Shown here: in pieces, positions 16,535 through 26,589 of the stretch
Layout: the number at the start of each line of letters is the position of its first letter
Position numbering within the stretch: position 1 is the stretch's first letter
Assembly (NCBI GenBank): GCA_934756675.1
Contig: CAKVLG010000004.1
Coordinates: forward strand, 31,790 to 95,789
DNA length: 64,000 nucleotides
Direction: 5' to 3'
Source: an uncultured Clostridia bacterium
GTDB taxonomy: Bacteria; Bacillota; Clostridia; Christensenellales; UBA1242
Notes under the pieces: generated by a model
Database searches by the model: none
Seen by the model: only the letters and a program-made list of their open reading frames with translations
What the model was told of the DNA's origin: nothing
Made by a program: the position numbers and the translations under genes

Positions 16535-17145
16535 TTTTTTATCGCTTCCAAAATATCTTCTGAGACCTTATCAATTGATTGATCTCCATCAATAACCAAA
16601 AGCCTTGGATCATTTTCATAAAATCTGATTACAGGCATGGTTTCGTTGTCAAAGACACTAAATCTTTTAACAATCGATTCCATATCATCATCAATTCTTT
16701 GAATAATGTCACCACCACAATTCTCACATTTATCTTTTTTGTATGAATCAATGTGAAAAGATGTACCACATTCTTTGCAAATTCGACGTCCAAGCAAACG
16801 ATTTAACACTTTTTCTTTATCAATTTTGATATAGATAATTTTGTCAAATCTTATGAGCCTTTCTGTTTCTTCTGCTTGTTCAAGAGTGCGAGGGAAGCCA
16901 TCGAGAATGAAACCATTGTTACAGTCTGGTTGACTAGCCCTCTCCCTAAACAATTTTAAAGTGAGTTGCATAGAAATAAGTTTGCCATTATTAACAATTT
17001 CTGTTAACCCATATGGGTCACCAGCAGCAATCGAACCTCTAATCAAATCACCAGTAGAGATATGTGGAATCCCTAACTCTTTAGAAATAACTTTCGCCTG
17101 AGTTCCCTTTCCAGAACCAGGAGCTCCAATTAAAAGTATTTTCAC
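16531..17145 (-). CDS. adk: Adenylate kinase, zinc-lid type
   Basis: Interconverts ATP plus AMP and two ADP. The 204 residues show the P-loop GAPGSGKG near residue 7, the AMP-binding GFPRT near 83 and a LID domain with a Cys4 zinc site (Cys123, Cys126, Cys140, Cys143), the form typical of Gram-positive bacteria. The start codon is GTG at 17145, preceded by AGGAG. It sits between secY and map as usual. Confidence 0.97.
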   Translation of the reverse strand: MKILLIGAPGSGKGTQAKVISKELGIPHISTGDLIRGSIAAGDPYGLTEIVNNGKLISMQLTLKLFRERASQPDCNNGFILDGFPRTLEQAEETERLIRFDKIIYIKIDKEKVLNRLLGRRICKECGTSFHIDSYKKDKCENCGGDIIQRIDDDMESIVKRFSVFDNETMPVIRFYENDPRLLVIDGDQSIDKVSEDILEAIKK

Positions 17146-17155
17146 AGTGAATCTC

Positions 17156-18457
17156 CTATAAAATATTCTTGTGACGTTTCATCATAAGTTGAGCATCAAG
17201 TTGCATATTGAATTCTTCAGCAACACTTACAACGATAAGCATACCAGTTGCAGTGAATGCATTAATAAGATTAAGTGAGTTTCCAGCAATAACTTGGAAT
17301 AATACACTTGGTACAATAGCAATAAATGCAAGGAATATTGCACCAAAGAGAGTTATTCTCTTTGAAACTTTTCCGAGATAATCAGCTGTAGGTTTGCCTG
17401 GTCTGATACCTGGGATAAATCCACCGTTTTGTTGAATGTTTTGGCTAACGTCTACTGGGTTAAATTGAATCTGTGCATAGAAGAATGCAAAGAACAAAAT
17501 TAACAAACCAACCAAGATGCTATAGATAACGCCACCAGCACCAAGGTAGTCATAATAGAATTTAGCGAACCAACCCGATTCCCTTGTTACGCCACAAAGT
17601 TGCATAATAAGGTTTGGGAAAGTAATAATTGCCGAAGCAAAGATGATTGGCATAACGCCACTTGCATTAACTTTCATAGGAATGTAAGAAGATTGACCTC
17701 CATACATTTTACGCCCTTTTACTTGTTTTGCATATTGAACTGGAATTTTTCTCTCTGCCATGTCGACAAAACAGATAAGTGCAAATATAACAAAAGCCAA
17801 AGCCAAGAAGCCAAGAAGCTCGAATATAGCACTTGTAACGCCCTTGAAGATACTACCAATAACATCTACAAGAGAAATAGCAAATGATGAAATAATGCCT
17901 ACAAAAATAATAAGCGAAACACCATTACCAACGCCTTGTTCTGTGATACGATCACCGATCCACATAGTTAAACATGTACCAGCAACTAATACAAGAACAA
18001 TCATGATTGCTGTTAACCATTTAAGGTTAGCACCAAAGATAGGTTGAACATAGTCCATACCAAAACCAAATACGATACCAGCACCTTGTGCAACTGCAAG
18101 AACAAGTGCAACAATCTTAGTAATCATATTGATTTTTTCTCTTCCTTCATCGCCTTGTTTAGAAAGACGCTCTAATGCTGGAATACCAACAGTTAAGAGC
18201 TGAACGATAATGGACGCATTAATATAAGGCGTAACACCCAAAGCAAAGAATGCACCATTAGATAACGCACTTCCTGTAATTGCATTCAAAAGAGAAAGGA
18301 TACCTCCATCATTTGTAGCACTGGCATAAACATCTGGTGTTAAGCCAGGTACTGTGACATGACAACCGAGTCTATATACTAATAATAATAAAATCGTTAT
18401 TAGTATCTTTTTTCTTATGTCAGGATTCTTAAATGCTTCTGCTAGGGTTTTGAACAT
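17156..18457 (-). CDS. secY: Protein translocase subunit SecY
   Basis: The channel-forming subunit of the Sec translocon in the cytoplasmic membrane. The 433 residues contain about ten membrane helices, the plug-region NAITGSALSNGAFFALGVTPYI segment and the cytoplasmic GIRPGKPTADYL loop that binds SecA and ribosomes. Its ATG overlaps the rplO stop by 1 nt. SecE is encoded at 30855 and SecA at 37587 in the same window. Confidence 0.98.
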   Translation of the reverse strand: MFKTLAEAFKNPDIRKKILITILLLLVYRLGCHVTVPGLTPDVYASATNDGGILSLLNAITGSALSNGAFFALGVTPYINASIIVQLLTVGIPALERLSKQGDEGREKINMITKIVALVLAVAQGAGIVFGFGMDYVQPIFGANLKWLTAIMIVLVLVAGTCLTMWIGDRITEQGVGNGVSLIIFVGIISSFAISLVDVIGSIFKGVTSAIFELLGFLALAFVIFALICFVDMAERKIPVQYAKQVKGRKMYGGQSSYIPMKVNASGVMPIIFASAIITFPNLIMQLCGVTRESGWFAKFYYDYLGAGGVIYSILVGLLILFFAFFYAQIQFNPVDVSQNIQQNGGFIPGIRPGKPTADYLGKVSKRITLFGAIFLAFIAIVPSVLFQVIAGNSLNLINAFTATGMLIVVSVAEEFNMQLDAQLMMKRHKNIL

Positions 18458-18900
18458 TATAACACCTCAATAGTTCCGCCAACTGCAGTAATCTTGTCAG
18501 TAGCGGTCTTTGTAAATTTAGCAGCTTTAACAGTTAAAGCTTTAGTTAAAGTACCATTACCGAGAACTTTTAATCCATAAGGAGCGATTTTAGAAATCAC
18601 GCCTTCGTTCTTAAGCATTTCTGCAGTAATAACTGTACCCTCTTTAAATTGTTCAAGATCTTGAACATTAACTGTAGTATACTCTTTTCTAAAGATGTTT
18701 GTAAAGCCGCGTTTAGGAAGTTGACGAATGAGAGGCATTTGTCCACCTTCAAAACCTGGTCTTACACCACCGCCAGAACGAGCATTTTGTCCTTTATGAC
18801 CTTTTCCGGCTGTTTTACCAAGGCCTGAACCGATACCACGGCCAAGTCTTTTAACAGTTTTACGAGAATTAGGTGCAGGTGATAATTCGTGTAATTTCAT
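18457..18900 (-). CDS. rplO: 50S ribosomal protein L15
   Basis: L15 is a late-assembly large-subunit protein with a long Gly/Arg-rich N-terminal extension into rRNA. It has 147 residues from the ATG at 18900 ([14 protein letters not shown]), which follows AAGGAG. The motif [19 protein letters not shown] is diagnostic. The frame stays open 9 codons upstream, but that part overlaps the binding site. Confidence 0.97.
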   Translation of the reverse strand: MKLHELSPAPNSRKTVKRLGRGIGSGLGKTAGKGHKGQNARSGGGVRPGFEGGQMPLIRQLPKRGFTNIFRKEYTTVNVQDLEQFKEGTVITAEMLKNEGVISKIAPYGLKVLGNGTLTKALTVKAAKFTKTATDKITAVGGTIEVL

Positions 18901-18910
18901 AATTTTCTCC

Positions 18911-19465
18911 TTACTTAACTTCTTCAACTTTAACTAAATGTTTAACTACGAAAAGCATACCTCTGATTGCAGCGTTATCTGGTTTAACAACTTCTACATT
19001 AAGCTTTGTTAAGCCAAGAGCTACAAGAGTTTTTTGTTGTTTAGCAAGTCTGCCAGAAGCACTCTTAACAAGAGTAACTTTAAGCATAGGACCTTCTACC
19101 TTTTTTGCAACTGTTTTAGCAGGAGCTTTTTTAGCTTCAGCTTTAACTGGTGCAACTTTCTTTTCTTCTACTTTAGTTTCAGTTTTAACAGCTTCTGTTT
19201 TAGCTTTTGGAGCTTTAGCTGGAGCTGATTTCTTTTCTGCTACAGCTTTTGTAGCAGGAGCTTTTTTAGCTGCAGTTTTAACAGAAGTTTTTTTCTCTGC
19301 TGCTGCAGTTGTTGTTTTAGCTGCAGTTTTAGCAGGAGCTTTTTTCTCTGCTGCTGCAGTTGTTGTCTTAGCTGCAGCTTTAGCAGGAGCTTTTTTCTCT
19401 GTTGCTGCAGTTGTTGTCTTTTTAGCTACGGTTTTTGTAGCTGCTGTTTTCTTTGTTTCTGCCAT
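18911..19465 (-). CDS. rpmD: 50S ribosomal protein L30 with long Lys/Ala-rich N-terminal extension
   Basis: The last 60 residues (from about 125, [18 protein letters not shown]) are a complete L30. The first 125 residues are a low-complexity Lys/Ala/Thr/Pro extension built from repeats of the type [17 protein letters not shown], resembling histone H1 tails. Normal L30 is about 60 residues. No internal start with a good binding site was seen before the L30 domain, and the ATG at 19465 follows a GAGGT-like site 13 nt after the rpsE stop, so the fusion appears to be translated. The extension may bind rRNA or DNA non-specifically; its role is unknown. Confidence 0.9.
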   Translation of the reverse strand: MAETKKTAATKTVAKKTTTAATEKKAPAKAAAKTTTAAAEKKAPAKTAAKTTTAAAEKKTSVKTAAKKAPATKAVAEKKSAPAKAPKAKTEAVKTETKVEEKKVAPVKAEAKKAPAKTVAKKVEGPMLKVTLVKSASGRLAKQQKTLVALGLTKLNVEVVKPDNAAIRGMLFVVKHLVKVEEVK

Positions 19466-19479
19466 TTTTGTTACCTCTA

Positions 19480-20094
19480 CTAAATTTCTTCTACTTTCTT
19501 ACCGCGAAGCTTAGCGATTGTTTCTGCACTTCTAAGTTTAGAAAGTCCATCAAATGTAGCTTTAACGCAGTTTGCAGGGTTGTTAGAACCATAAAGTTTT
19601 GTTGTGATATCTTTGATACCAGCAAGTTCAACAACGTCACGAACAGCACCACCGGCAATAACACCAGTACCTTCTTTAGATGGCATCATGATAACTTTTG
19701 TTGTTTCGAATACACCAATAACTTCATGAGGAATTGTTGTACCATTCAATTCAACGTTAATCATGTGTTTTTTAGCAGCACCTGTTGCTTTTTCAATAGC
19801 AATTGTAACTTCAGTGCCCTTGCCCATTCCAATACCAACTTTGCCGTTTCTGTCACCAGCAACAACCAAAGCGTTGAAACGCATTTTACGACCACCTTTA
19901 ACGGTTTTAGAAATACGGTTAACATTAACCATTTTCTTGTCGATACCATCGTTATTTCTGTCGTTATCTTTTTGACCACGTTTTTGTCTAGGCTCACGTT
20001 TAGAATCTTTATTTTCAACATTAAATGTGCGAGTCTTTTTTTCTCTAACTTGTTCTTGTGGAACATCAACTACGATATTTTCAATGTCTGCCAT
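19480..20094 (-). CDS. rpsE: 30S ribosomal protein S5
   Basis: S5 acts in decoding fidelity at the mRNA entry side. At 204 residues it is somewhat longer than the usual 165 because of about 35 charged residues at the N-terminus. The core motifs [20 protein letters not shown] and [18 protein letters not shown] are present. The order rplR-rpsE-rpmD-rplO-secY is canonical. A 217-residue opposite-strand frame is a shadow of this gene. Confidence 0.97.
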   Translation of the reverse strand: MADIENIVVDVPQEQVREKKTRTFNVENKDSKREPRQKRGQKDNDRNNDGIDKKMVNVNRISKTVKGGRKMRFNALVVAGDRNGKVGIGMGKGTEVTIAIEKATGAAKKHMINVELNGTTIPHEVIGVFETTKVIMMPSKEGTGVIAGGAVRDVVELAGIKDITTKLYGSNNPANCVKATFDGLSKLRSAETIAKLRGKKVEEI

Positions 20095-20102
20095 AAACCC
20101 TC

Positions 20103-20471
20103 CTAAAACTCAAGTCCAGCTGATCTAGCGCCTTCTGCAAGTTGCTCAACACGACCAGTATAAATGTAACCGCCACGATCAAATACGACTTTTTTAATTT
20201 TTAATTTTTTAGCTTTAGCGCCAACATCAGCGCCAACAATGTATGCCTGCTCTTTCTTTGTTTTACCAGCAAGTTTGCTAGCAAGTTCTTTTTCGAGTGA
20301 AGAAGAACTGCAAAGAGTCTTACCTGTTTCATCATCAATGATTTGTGCATAAATTTGAGCAGTTGAACGATAAACATTAAGTCTAGGTCTATCAGCTGTA
20401 CCTTTTAAGGTGTATCTGATTCTATCATGTTTATTCTTTCTCATTGTGTTTTTATCAATTTTGTTAAACAT
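20103..20471 (-). CDS. rplR: 50S ribosomal protein L18
   Basis: L18 binds 5S rRNA together with L5. The 122 residues match the family, with RPRLNVYRSTAQIYAQIIDD in the first half and VVFDRGGYIYTGRVEQLAEGAR at the C-terminus. It is in the spc operon between rplF and rpsE. Confidence 0.97.
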   Translation of the reverse strand: MFNKIDKNTMRKNKHDRIRYTLKGTADRPRLNVYRSTAQIYAQIIDDETGKTLCSSSSLEKELASKLAGKTKKEQAYIVGADVGAKAKKLKIKKVVFDRGGYIYTGRVEQLAEGARSAGLEF

Positions 20472-20484
20472 AATTATTTACTCC

Positions 20485-21042
20485 TTATTTTTTAGCACCT
20501 TTCTTGATTTCTTTTCTTCTTACAACTTCGTTTGTGTAGAAGATACCATATCCGTGGTAAGGTTCAACAGGCTTAATAGCTTTAAGGTCAGCAGCGAATT
20601 GACCAACTCTAATTTTGTCAATACCACTGATTTCAACTGTTGTAGCGTTAGGACATGTGCAAGTAAGGTCAGCTGGAACTTCAACATTAACAGGATGAGA
20701 TAATCCAATAATGAATGTAAGTTTGTTACCAGCTAAAGACACTTTGTAACCAACGCCTTTGATAGATACAGATTTTGTATACCCTTCTGTAACACCTTTA
20801 ACCATGTTAGCAAGAGTAGCTCTGTACATACCATGTTTAGATTTTATTTCTCTTTCCTCAGAATTTCTCTTTAAGAAGATAGCAGGTTTGCCGTTGTGCT
20901 CACCTTTTTCGATAGAAATGCAAGCATCAACATATTGTCTAAGAGCGCCTTTTGGACCACTTACAACTACTATATTTTCGTCACTACGGTCAACATTAAC
21001 GCCATTAGGTAATTCAATAGGTTCATTACCAATACGACTCAT
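20485..21042 (-). CDS. rplF: 50S ribosomal protein L6
   Basis: L6 lies at the base of the factor-binding stalk. The protein has 185 residues from the ATG at 21042 (MSRIGNEPIELPNGV), preceded by AAGGAGG; six more upstream codons are open but not conserved. The C-terminal PEPYHGYGI-type motif appears here as VEPYHGYGIFYTNEVVRRKE. Confidence 0.97.
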   Translation of the reverse strand: MSRIGNEPIELPNGVNVDRSDENIVVVSGPKGALRQYVDACISIEKGEHNGKPAIFLKRNSEEREIKSKHGMYRATLANMVKGVTEGYTKSVSIKGVGYKVSLAGNKLTFIIGLSHPVNVEVPADLTCTCPNATTVEISGIDKIRVGQFAADLKAIKPVEPYHGYGIFYTNEVVRRKEIKKGAKK

Positions 21043-21053
21043 ACGCTTCCTCC

Positions 21054-21449
21054 TTACCAAATGTAGGCGAGAACTTCGCCACCAATTCCAAGTTTTCTAG
21101 CATTTTTATCGGTCATAACACCCTTTGGTGTAGAAACGATGGCAATGCCGAGGCCACTAAGTACCTTAGGAAGGTCTTCAGCACCAGCATAAACTCTAAG
21201 ACCAGGCTTAGAAATTCTCTTTAAACCAGTGATTACTTTTTCTCCCTTTGGACCATATTTTAAATTGATAACAAGATTTTTGAACTTGCCGTTATCTTTT
21301 TCTTCGAAGCCATTAATGTAACCTTCGTCAAGTAAGATTTGAGCAATAGCTCTTTTCATGCTAGAAGTTTCAAGTTCAACTTGAGTCTTTCTTGTAACTT
21401 GAGCATTTCTAATTCTTGTTAATAAATCTGCGATAGGATCATTTACCAT
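21054..21449 (-). CDS. rpsH: 30S ribosomal protein S8
   Basis: S8 binds helix 21 of 16S rRNA and is central to platform assembly. The 131 residues from the ATG at 21449 ([16 protein letters not shown]) follow AGGAGG. The C-terminal [20 protein letters not shown] motif is canonical. The rpsZ stop overlaps the binding-site region upstream of this start. Confidence 0.97.
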   Translation of the reverse strand: MVNDPIADLLTRIRNAQVTRKTQVELETSSMKRAIAQILLDEGYINGFEEKDNGKFKNLVINLKYGPKGEKVITGLKRISKPGLRVYAGAEDLPKVLSGLGIAIVSTPKGVMTDKNARKLGIGGEVLAYIW

Positions 21450-21463
21450 TTTCTTTCCTCCTA

Positions 21464-21649
21464 TTACCAACTAGCTTTCTTAGCGCCAGGGATTTGACCT
21501 TTATATGCTAAGTTTCTAAAACATATTCTGCAAATTCCATACTTTTTAAGTACAGCATGAGGTCTTCCACAGATAGAGCATCTGGTATACTCACGAGTAG
21601 AATACTTTTGAGCTTTTTGTTGTTTATTGATCATTGATTTTTTTGCCAT
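21464..21649 (-). CDS. rpsZ: 30S ribosomal protein S14, type Z
   Basis: The 61-residue zinc form of S14, with Cys24, Cys27, Cys40 and Cys43, found in many Gram-positive bacteria in place of the longer zinc-free form. It assembles late in the small-subunit head. It ends 15 nt before the chosen rpsH start, in the standard rplE-rpsN-rpsH order. Confidence 0.97.
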   Translation of the reverse strand: MAKKSMINKQQKAQKYSTREYTRCSICGRPHAVLKKYGICRICFRNLAYKGQIPGAKKASW

Positions 21650-21658
21650 ATAGACCTC

Positions 21659-22210
21659 CTACGCCTTGAAAGGCATACCCATTGCTTTAAGCAATGCTCT
21701 AGCCTCTGCATCAGTTTTAGCTGTTGTGATAAAACAAACATCTAAACCACGGATTTTTTCGATTTTATCATAAACGATCTCAGGGAAAATAAGTTGTTCC
21801 TTAACACCGTATGCATAGTTACCTCTACCATCGAAAGCGTTTGGATTTAATCCTCTAAAATCTCTAACTCTTGGAAGTGCAATTGACATAAATTTATCGA
21901 AGAATTCATACATTCTTGTACCACGAAGAGTAACTTTAGCACCGATTTTCATACCTTCACGAACTTTGAAGTTTGCGACAGATTTACGAGCTTTAGTTAC
22001 AACTGGCTTTTGACCAGCGATAAGTCCAAGTTCTTCAACAGCTAAGTTGAAGCTTTTACTGTTACCAGCTTCATCACCAAGACCCATGTTTAAAACGATT
22101 TTATCAAGTTTTGGAACTTCATTAACGTTTTTATAACCGAATTCTTTGATAAGAGCAGGAACAACAACTTTTTTGTACTTTTCTTTAAGTCTGTTTTGTG
22201 TATTTTCCAT
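21659..22210 (-). CDS. rplE: 50S ribosomal protein L5
   Basis: L5 binds 5S rRNA and contacts P-site tRNA. The 183 residues include [16 protein letters not shown] near the N-terminus, [20 protein letters not shown] in the middle and [20 protein letters not shown] at the end. It follows rplX by 11 nt. Confidence 0.97.
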   Translation of the reverse strand: MENTQNRLKEKYKKVVVPALIKEFGYKNVNEVPKLDKIVLNMGLGDEAGNSKSFNLAVEELGLIAGQKPVVTKARKSVANFKVREGMKIGAKVTLRGTRMYEFFDKFMSIALPRVRDFRGLNPNAFDGRGNYAYGVKEQLIFPEIVYDKIEKIRGLDVCFITTAKTDAEARALLKAMGMPFKA

Positions 22211-22221
22211 AAATTATCCCC

Positions 22222-22719
22222 TTACACGCCCCTCTGAGATTTTTTACCAGTGGTTAGTTTTGCGGCTTTACTGCTAGTAGATGTAGCTTTAACCTTTTTA
22301 ACAGTTTCTTTCTTTACATCTGCCTTTTCTGCTTTTTCGACTTTTTCATTTTTCTTTGCAGCAGCTTTTTCTGTTTTTTCAGTTTTCTTGTCTGCTACGA
22401 ATTTCTTGTCAAGAACGGCACCACATTTGCAAACTCTAACCTTTTTGCCATTTGCTTCACTGTGTTTAACTCTTGTAGGTTTTCCACATGTTGGGCAAAC
22501 AACCATAACGTTAGAAACGTCAATAGCAGCTTCTTTCTTAACGATTTGGCTCTTTTCTTGAGCTTTTCTAGCTTTAGTATGACGGCTAACAATGTTAACA
22601 CCTTCAACTATAACTCTGTTTGTTTTTGCATTGACTGCAAGGACTTTACCCTTTTTACCAGCGTCTTTACCAGCGATAACAACGACTGTATCATTTTTCT
22701 TTACACTCAAATTTGTCAT
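22222..22719 (-). CDS. rplX: 50S ribosomal protein L24 with zinc motif and Lys-rich tail
   Basis: L24 initiates large-subunit assembly. The first 110 residues are canonical: a KOW motif (VIAGKDAGKKGKVLAV) and a C-terminal zinc-ribbon-like segment with CPTC and VCKCG. A further 50 or so residues are Lys/Glu/Ala-rich low complexity (for example KNEKVEKAEKADVKKE), making 165 residues against the usual 100-110. This is the second of several ribosomal proteins here with such additions. Confidence 0.94.
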   Translation of the reverse strand: MTNLSVKKNDTVVVIAGKDAGKKGKVLAVNAKTNRVIVEGVNIVSRHTKARKAQEKSQIVKKEAAIDVSNVMVVCPTCGKPTRVKHSEANGKKVRVCKCGAVLDKKFVADKKTEKTEKAAAKKNEKVEKAEKADVKKETVKKVKATSTSSKAAKLTTGKKSQRGV

Positions 22720-22732
22720 AAACTACTGCCTC

Positions 22733-23101
22733 CTATATAACTTCAGGCGCAAGAGATATAATTTTCATGTAATCTTTATCACGAAGCTCACGCGCAATTG
22801 GTCCAAAAATACGGGTACCCTTTGGTTGTTTTTGACTGTCAATAATAACTGCGGCATTATCGTCAAATCTGATGTGACTACCATCTGGACGACGAAGACC
22901 TTTTGTTGTACGAACAATAACTGCTTTTACAACATCGCCTTTCTTAACTGTGCCACCAGGGATAGCAGATTTAACAGAAGCAACAATAACATCACCGATG
23001 TTACCACTTCTTCTGAATGATCCACCAAGCACTCTGATACACATAATTTCTTTTGCACCAGTATTATCAGCAACTTTTAATCTTGTTTGTGGTTGTATCA
23101 T
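22733..23101 (-). CDS. rplN: 50S ribosomal protein L14
   Basis: L14 lies at the subunit interface and forms a bridge with 16S rRNA. The 122 residues are fully canonical: [20 protein letters not shown] at the start and [23 protein letters not shown] at the end. It is in the order rpsQ-rplN-rplX. Confidence 0.98.
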   Translation of the reverse strand: MIQPQTRLKVADNTGAKEIMCIRVLGGSFRRSGNIGDVIVASVKSAIPGGTVKKGDVVKAVIVRTTKGLRRPDGSHIRFDDNAAVIIDSQKQPKGTRIFGPIARELRDKDYMKIISLAPEVI

Positions 23102-23118
23102 AATCTTTCTCCCTTATA

Positions 23119-23382
23119 TTACTTAACTTTTTCAACAATTCTAACAAGACGCCATCTCTTAGTTTTGCTGAGAGGTCTTGTTTCTTCGATCTCTACAGTG
23201 TCACCGATATCGCACTCATTCTTTTCATCATGAGCTTTGAAAGAAGTTGTTTTGTTAATTGTTTTCTTATAAATTGGATGCTTATCTTTTGTGTAAACAT
23301 TGACAACGATAGTTTTATCCATCTTGTTGCTTGCCACAACACCAATTCTTGTTTTTCTTTCATTTCTATTAATATCTGTCAT
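23119..23382 (-). CDS. rpsQ: 30S ribosomal protein S17
   Basis: S17 is a primary 16S rRNA-binding OB-fold protein. The 87 residues include [19 protein letters not shown] and [16 protein letters not shown]. It lies between rpmC and rplN. Confidence 0.97.
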   Translation of the reverse strand: MTDINRNERKTRIGVVASNKMDKTIVVNVYTKDKHPIYKKTINKTTSFKAHDEKNECDIGDTVEIEETRPLSKTKRWRLVRIVEKVK

Positions 23383-23390
23383 AATTCACC

Positions 23391-23657
23391 TTACCTTCCA
23401 GCCTTTTCTGTAGCCTTTTTAGTAGCTTTTTTCTTTGGAGCAACTTCAACAGGAACAGATTTAGCTTTGCCAAGTTCTCTTTCTTTTAAAACAGTTTTAA
23501 CTCTTGCAATGTCTCTTTTACACTCACGAAGTTGGAGTGGATTATTCAAGCTTCCAGTAGCATGTGAGAAACGAAGATTGAAAAGCTCTTGCTTAAGACT
23601 TACAAGTTTTTCTTCAAGCTCAGCATTTGTTAAACTAACGAATTGTGCATTTTTCAT
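23391..23657 (-). CDS. rpmC: 50S ribosomal protein L29 with basic C-terminal tail
   Basis: L29 lies at the tunnel exit and helps dock SRP and trigger factor. The first 65 residues are canonical ([38 protein letters not shown]). About 23 extra residues ([17 protein letters not shown]) form a Lys/Ala-rich tail like those on L30 and L24 in the same operon. The start follows rplP by 1 nt. Confidence 0.96.
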   Translation of the reverse strand: MKNAQFVSLTNAELEEKLVSLKQELFNLRFSHATGSLNNPLQLRECKRDIARVKTVLKERELGKAKSVPVEVAPKKKATKKATEKAGR

Positions 23658-23658
23658 C

Positions 23659-24084
23659 TTACTTTGCCTCCTCTACTACTTCTTTTTTAACGATCTTAGT
23701 CTTGCAAGGAAGTTTGTACATAGCACGTGTAAGTGCAGTTGTAGCCATTTCTTCTTTAACGCCACCAATTTCGAATAGTACTCTGCCAGGTTTAACAACG
23801 GCTACCCAGTACTCAGGGTTACCTTTACCAGAACCCATACGAGTTTCTGCAGGTTTCTTTGTTACAGGTTTATCAGGGAAGATATCGATCCATACCTGAC
23901 CACCACGTTTTGTGTATCTTGCAATAGCGATACGGGCAGCTTCAATTTGGTTTGAAGTGATCCAGCAAGGTTCAGTAGCTACCAAACCTAAATCGCCGTG
24001 AACAACTTTGTTACCTCTTGTAGCTTTACCAGTCATTCTACCACGTTGAACTTTTCTTCTTTTAACTCTTTTAGGCATCAACAT
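23659..24084 (-). CDS. rplP: 50S ribosomal protein L16
   Basis: L16 is a late-assembling protein near the peptidyl transferase centre. The 141 residues start at the ATG at 24084 ([15 protein letters not shown]), preceded by GGGAGG. Conserved sequences include [20 protein letters not shown] and [19 protein letters not shown]. Its start overlaps the end of rpsC by 14 nt, indicating translational coupling. Confidence 0.97.
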   Translation of the reverse strand: MLMPKRVKRRKVQRGRMTGKATRGNKVVHGDLGLVATEPCWITSNQIEAARIAIARYTKRGGQVWIDIFPDKPVTKKPAETRMGSGKGNPEYWVAVVKPGRVLFEIGGVKEEMATTALTRAMYKLPCKTKIVKKEVVEEAK

Positions 24085-24751
24085 GATTGTTTCCTCCCAC
24101 ATTTGATGTTAAAGTTTGTTTACCAAGACGATCGCCTTTATAAATCCAAACTTTTACACCGATTTTTCCGTAAGCTGTATCAGCTTCTGCAAAACCATAG
24201 TCAATGTCAGCTCTAAGTGTTTGAAGTGGAAGAGAACCATCATGATATGATTCACTTCTAGCAATTTCAGCACCATCAAGACGGCCACCAACGGTAATTT
24301 TAATACCCTTAACGCCAGCTTTTGTGCAACGGCTTAAAGCTTGTTTCATAGCTCTTCTAAAACCAACACGTGCTTCAAGTTGAGAACAAATAGACTCTGC
24401 AACAAGTTGAGCGTCAGCATCAGGAGATTTGATTTCAATAACATTGATATTTACAAATTTTGCAGCTGAAATTTTAGTAATTGCAGCTTTCATAGCTTCA
24501 ACGCCAGCACCTTTTTGACCGATAACCATACCAGGTCTAGATGTATAGATTGAAACTGTTAATTTTTCAGCACTTCTTTCGATAACAACTTTTGAAATAC
24601 CATGAGTCTTATAATCTTTGTTAATAAGTTTACGGATTTTGTCATCTTCGAGAATATTTTTGCCGAAATTCTTTTTATCTGCGTACCATTGGCTGTCCCA
24701 GCCTTTGATAACGCCAATTCTCATACCTTTTGGATTAACTTTTTGTCCCAT
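24071..24751 (-). CDS. rpsC: 30S ribosomal protein S3
   Basis: S3 lines the mRNA entry channel and contributes to mRNA unwinding. The 226 residues hold a KH domain (about 40-110; [14 protein letters not shown]) and the C-terminal S3 domain ([20 protein letters not shown]). It lies between rplV and rplP. Confidence 0.98.
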   Translation of the reverse strand: MGQKVNPKGMRIGVIKGWDSQWYADKKNFGKNILEDDKIRKLINKDYKTHGISKVVIERSAEKLTVSIYTSRPGMVIGQKGAGVEAMKAAITKISAAKFVNINVIEIKSPDADAQLVAESICSQLEARVGFRRAMKQALSRCTKAGVKGIKITVGGRLDGAEIARSESYHDGSLPLQTLRADIDYGFAEADTAYGKIGVKVWIYKGDRLGKQTLTSNVGGNNHVDA

Positions 24752-24760
24752 AATAATCTC

Positions 24761-25147
24761 CTATTGCCTAACATCAAGAATCACTGTAATATGACTTGTG
24801 CGTTTCTTGATTTCATGTGCTCTACCCTTGCTAACTGGTTGGAATCTCTTTAAGATTGTGCCGCCATCAACATAAGTTTCAGCAACAAATAGGTCTGCTT
24901 TATTTAAGTTTAAGTTATTTTCAGCATTTGCACCAGCGCTTTGAAGAACTTTTAATGTGCTTTCAGTAGCAGCATTTGGCATATACTTTAAAATAGCTTC
25001 TGCTTCAGCGTAGCTCTTACCACGAATTTGGTTAAGAACGATTCTTACTTTTGATGGAGATATTCTAATGTTTTTAGCAACGGCTTTTGCTCGCTTATCA
25101 GCATTAGCAATTCTGTTTTCAGCTTTAACTCTTTGTCTTGTTGCCAT
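24761..25147 (-). CDS. rplV: 50S ribosomal protein L22
   Basis: L22 lines the peptide exit tunnel; its hairpin tip is a macrolide-resistance site. The 128 residues include RISPSKVRIVLNQIRGKSYAEA and the C-terminal GRAHEIKKRTSHITVILD. The start overlaps the rpsS stop by 1 nt (TAATG). Confidence 0.97.
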   Translation of the reverse strand: MATRQRVKAENRIANADKRAKAVAKNIRISPSKVRIVLNQIRGKSYAEAEAILKYMPNAATESTLKVLQSAGANAENNLNLNKADLFVAETYVDGGTILKRFQPVSKGRAHEIKKRTSHITVILDVRQ

Positions 25148-25443
25148 TATTTCTTACCTCCAGGTTTTTTACCAACGGTTGTTGTTGTAGTCTTATATGG
25201 TTTATAAGTACAAGTAGGAGCGAAATCTCCCAATTTGAAGCCAACCATTTCAGATGTTATATAAACAGGAACATGTTTTCTACCATCGTGGACAGCAATT
25301 GTGTGACCAATCATCTCTGGGATAATTGTAGAAGAACGTGACCATGTTTTGATAACTTGTTTTTCATTAGCTGCGTTCATTGCTTGAACTTTCTTTAAAA
25401 GACTTTCAGCAATAAATGGGCCTTTTTTAATTGATCTACTCAT
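25147..25443 (-). CDS. rpsS: 30S ribosomal protein S19
   Basis: S19 is in the small-subunit head and contacts S13. The 98 residues start [19 protein letters not shown] and contain [21 protein letters not shown]. It lies between rplB and rplV. Confidence 0.98.
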   Translation of the reverse strand: MSRSIKKGPFIAESLLKKVQAMNAANEKQVIKTWSRSSTIIPEMIGHTIAVHDGRKHVPVYITSEMVGFKLGDFAPTCTYKPYKTTTTTVGKKPGGKK

Positions 25444-25453
25444 AATTCCTCTC

Positions 25454-26281
25454 CTAATTTATACGTTTTACGATTAATTTATTGCTACGGTTCTTTTTCT
25501 TTCTAGTCTTGTAGCCCATAGCAGGTTTGCCCCATGGAGTCATTGGACCAGCATGTCCAACAGGAGCCTTACCTTCACCACCACCATGTGGGTGATCAAC
25601 AGGGTTCATAACAGCACCACGTACTGTAGGTCTAACACCCATGTGACGTGTTCTACCAGCTTTACCGATAGAAACGATTTCGTGTTCAACGTTACCAACT
25701 TGACCAATTGTAGCGCGGCAAGTAACAAGAACTTTTCTCATTTCGCCAGATGGCATACGAAGTGTAGCATATCTACCTTCCTTAGCCATGTATTGAGCAG
25801 AAATACCAGCACTTCTAGCGATTTTACCACCACGACCTGGTGTAAATTCGATGTTGTGAACAACAGAACCAACTGGAATGTTGTCGAGTGCTAATGTATT
25901 ACCTACTTTAATTTCAGCGTTAGCACCACTCATAACAGTGTCGCCAACTGCTAAGCCAATAGGTGCTAAGATATATCTCTTTTCACCATCAGCATAATTC
26001 AAAAGTGCAATGTAAGCTGATCTGTTTGGGTCATATTCAATAGATGCAACTTTTGCAGGAATATTGTCTTTATTTCTTTTAAAATCGATAACTCTATATT
26101 TTTGACGATTTCCACCACCGATATGTCTAACAGTGATTTTACCTTGAGCGTTTCTACCGCCAGTTTTCTTTTTGCTTACAAGCAAACTCTTTTCTGGAGT
26201 AGTTGTTGTAATTTCGTCAAAGGAAGGTGCTGCTTTAAATCTTGTACCAGCGGTTATCGGCTTAAATCTTTTAATTGCCAT
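25454..26281 (-). CDS. rplB: 50S ribosomal protein L2
   Basis: L2 is required for subunit association and peptidyl transfer. The 275 residues are of usual length. The highly conserved C-terminal [20 protein letters not shown] contains the essential His. It lies between rplW and rpsS. Confidence 0.98.
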   Translation of the reverse strand: MAIKRFKPITAGTRFKAAPSFDEITTTTPEKSLLVSKKKTGGRNAQGKITVRHIGGGNRQKYRVIDFKRNKDNIPAKVASIEYDPNRSAYIALLNYADGEKRYILAPIGLAVGDTVMSGANAEIKVGNTLALDNIPVGSVVHNIEFTPGRGGKIARSAGISAQYMAKEGRYATLRMPSGEMRKVLVTCRATIGQVGNVEHEIVSIGKAGRTRHMGVRPTVRGAVMNPVDHPHGGGEGKAPVGHAGPMTPWGKPAMGYKTRKKKNRSNKLIVKRIN

Positions 26282-26298
26282 AATTTACTCTCCCTTTA

Positions 26299-26589
26299 TT
26301 ATGATAAACTATCGAAGAACGCAATTGATTTGCTGTCTGCAGTCAATTGAACAATAGCTTTTTTGTAGTTACCTGTAAGTCCTTCGTGTTTACCTTGTCT
26401 TTTAATTTTACCAAACACATTTGCTGTGTTTACACTTTCAACTTTAACCTTGAAGATTTCTTCAACAGCTTTCTTGATTTGAGTCTTGTTAGCAGATTTT
26501 GCAACTTCAAAAGTATATTTCTTGTTAGCAATATCGCCATAAGTCTTTTCAGAAAGAATAGGTCTTATAATAATATCTTGAGCAACCAT
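26299..26589 (-). CDS. rplW: 50S ribosomal protein L23
   Basis: L23 at the tunnel exit is the docking site for trigger factor and SRP. The 96 residues start with the canonical IIRPILSEKTYGDIANKKYTFE. The start overlaps the rplD stop by 1 nt. Confidence 0.97.
   Translation of the reverse strand: MVAQDIIIRPILSEKTYGDIANKKYTFEVAKSANKTQIKKAVEEIFKVKVESVNTANVFGKIKRQGKHEGLTGNYKKAIVQLTADSKSIAFFDSLS

Noticed and set aside
19453..20106. Plus-strand open frame of 217 codons
   Set aside because: Antisense shadow of rpsE, rich in Asn/Phe/Cys, with no family resemblance.
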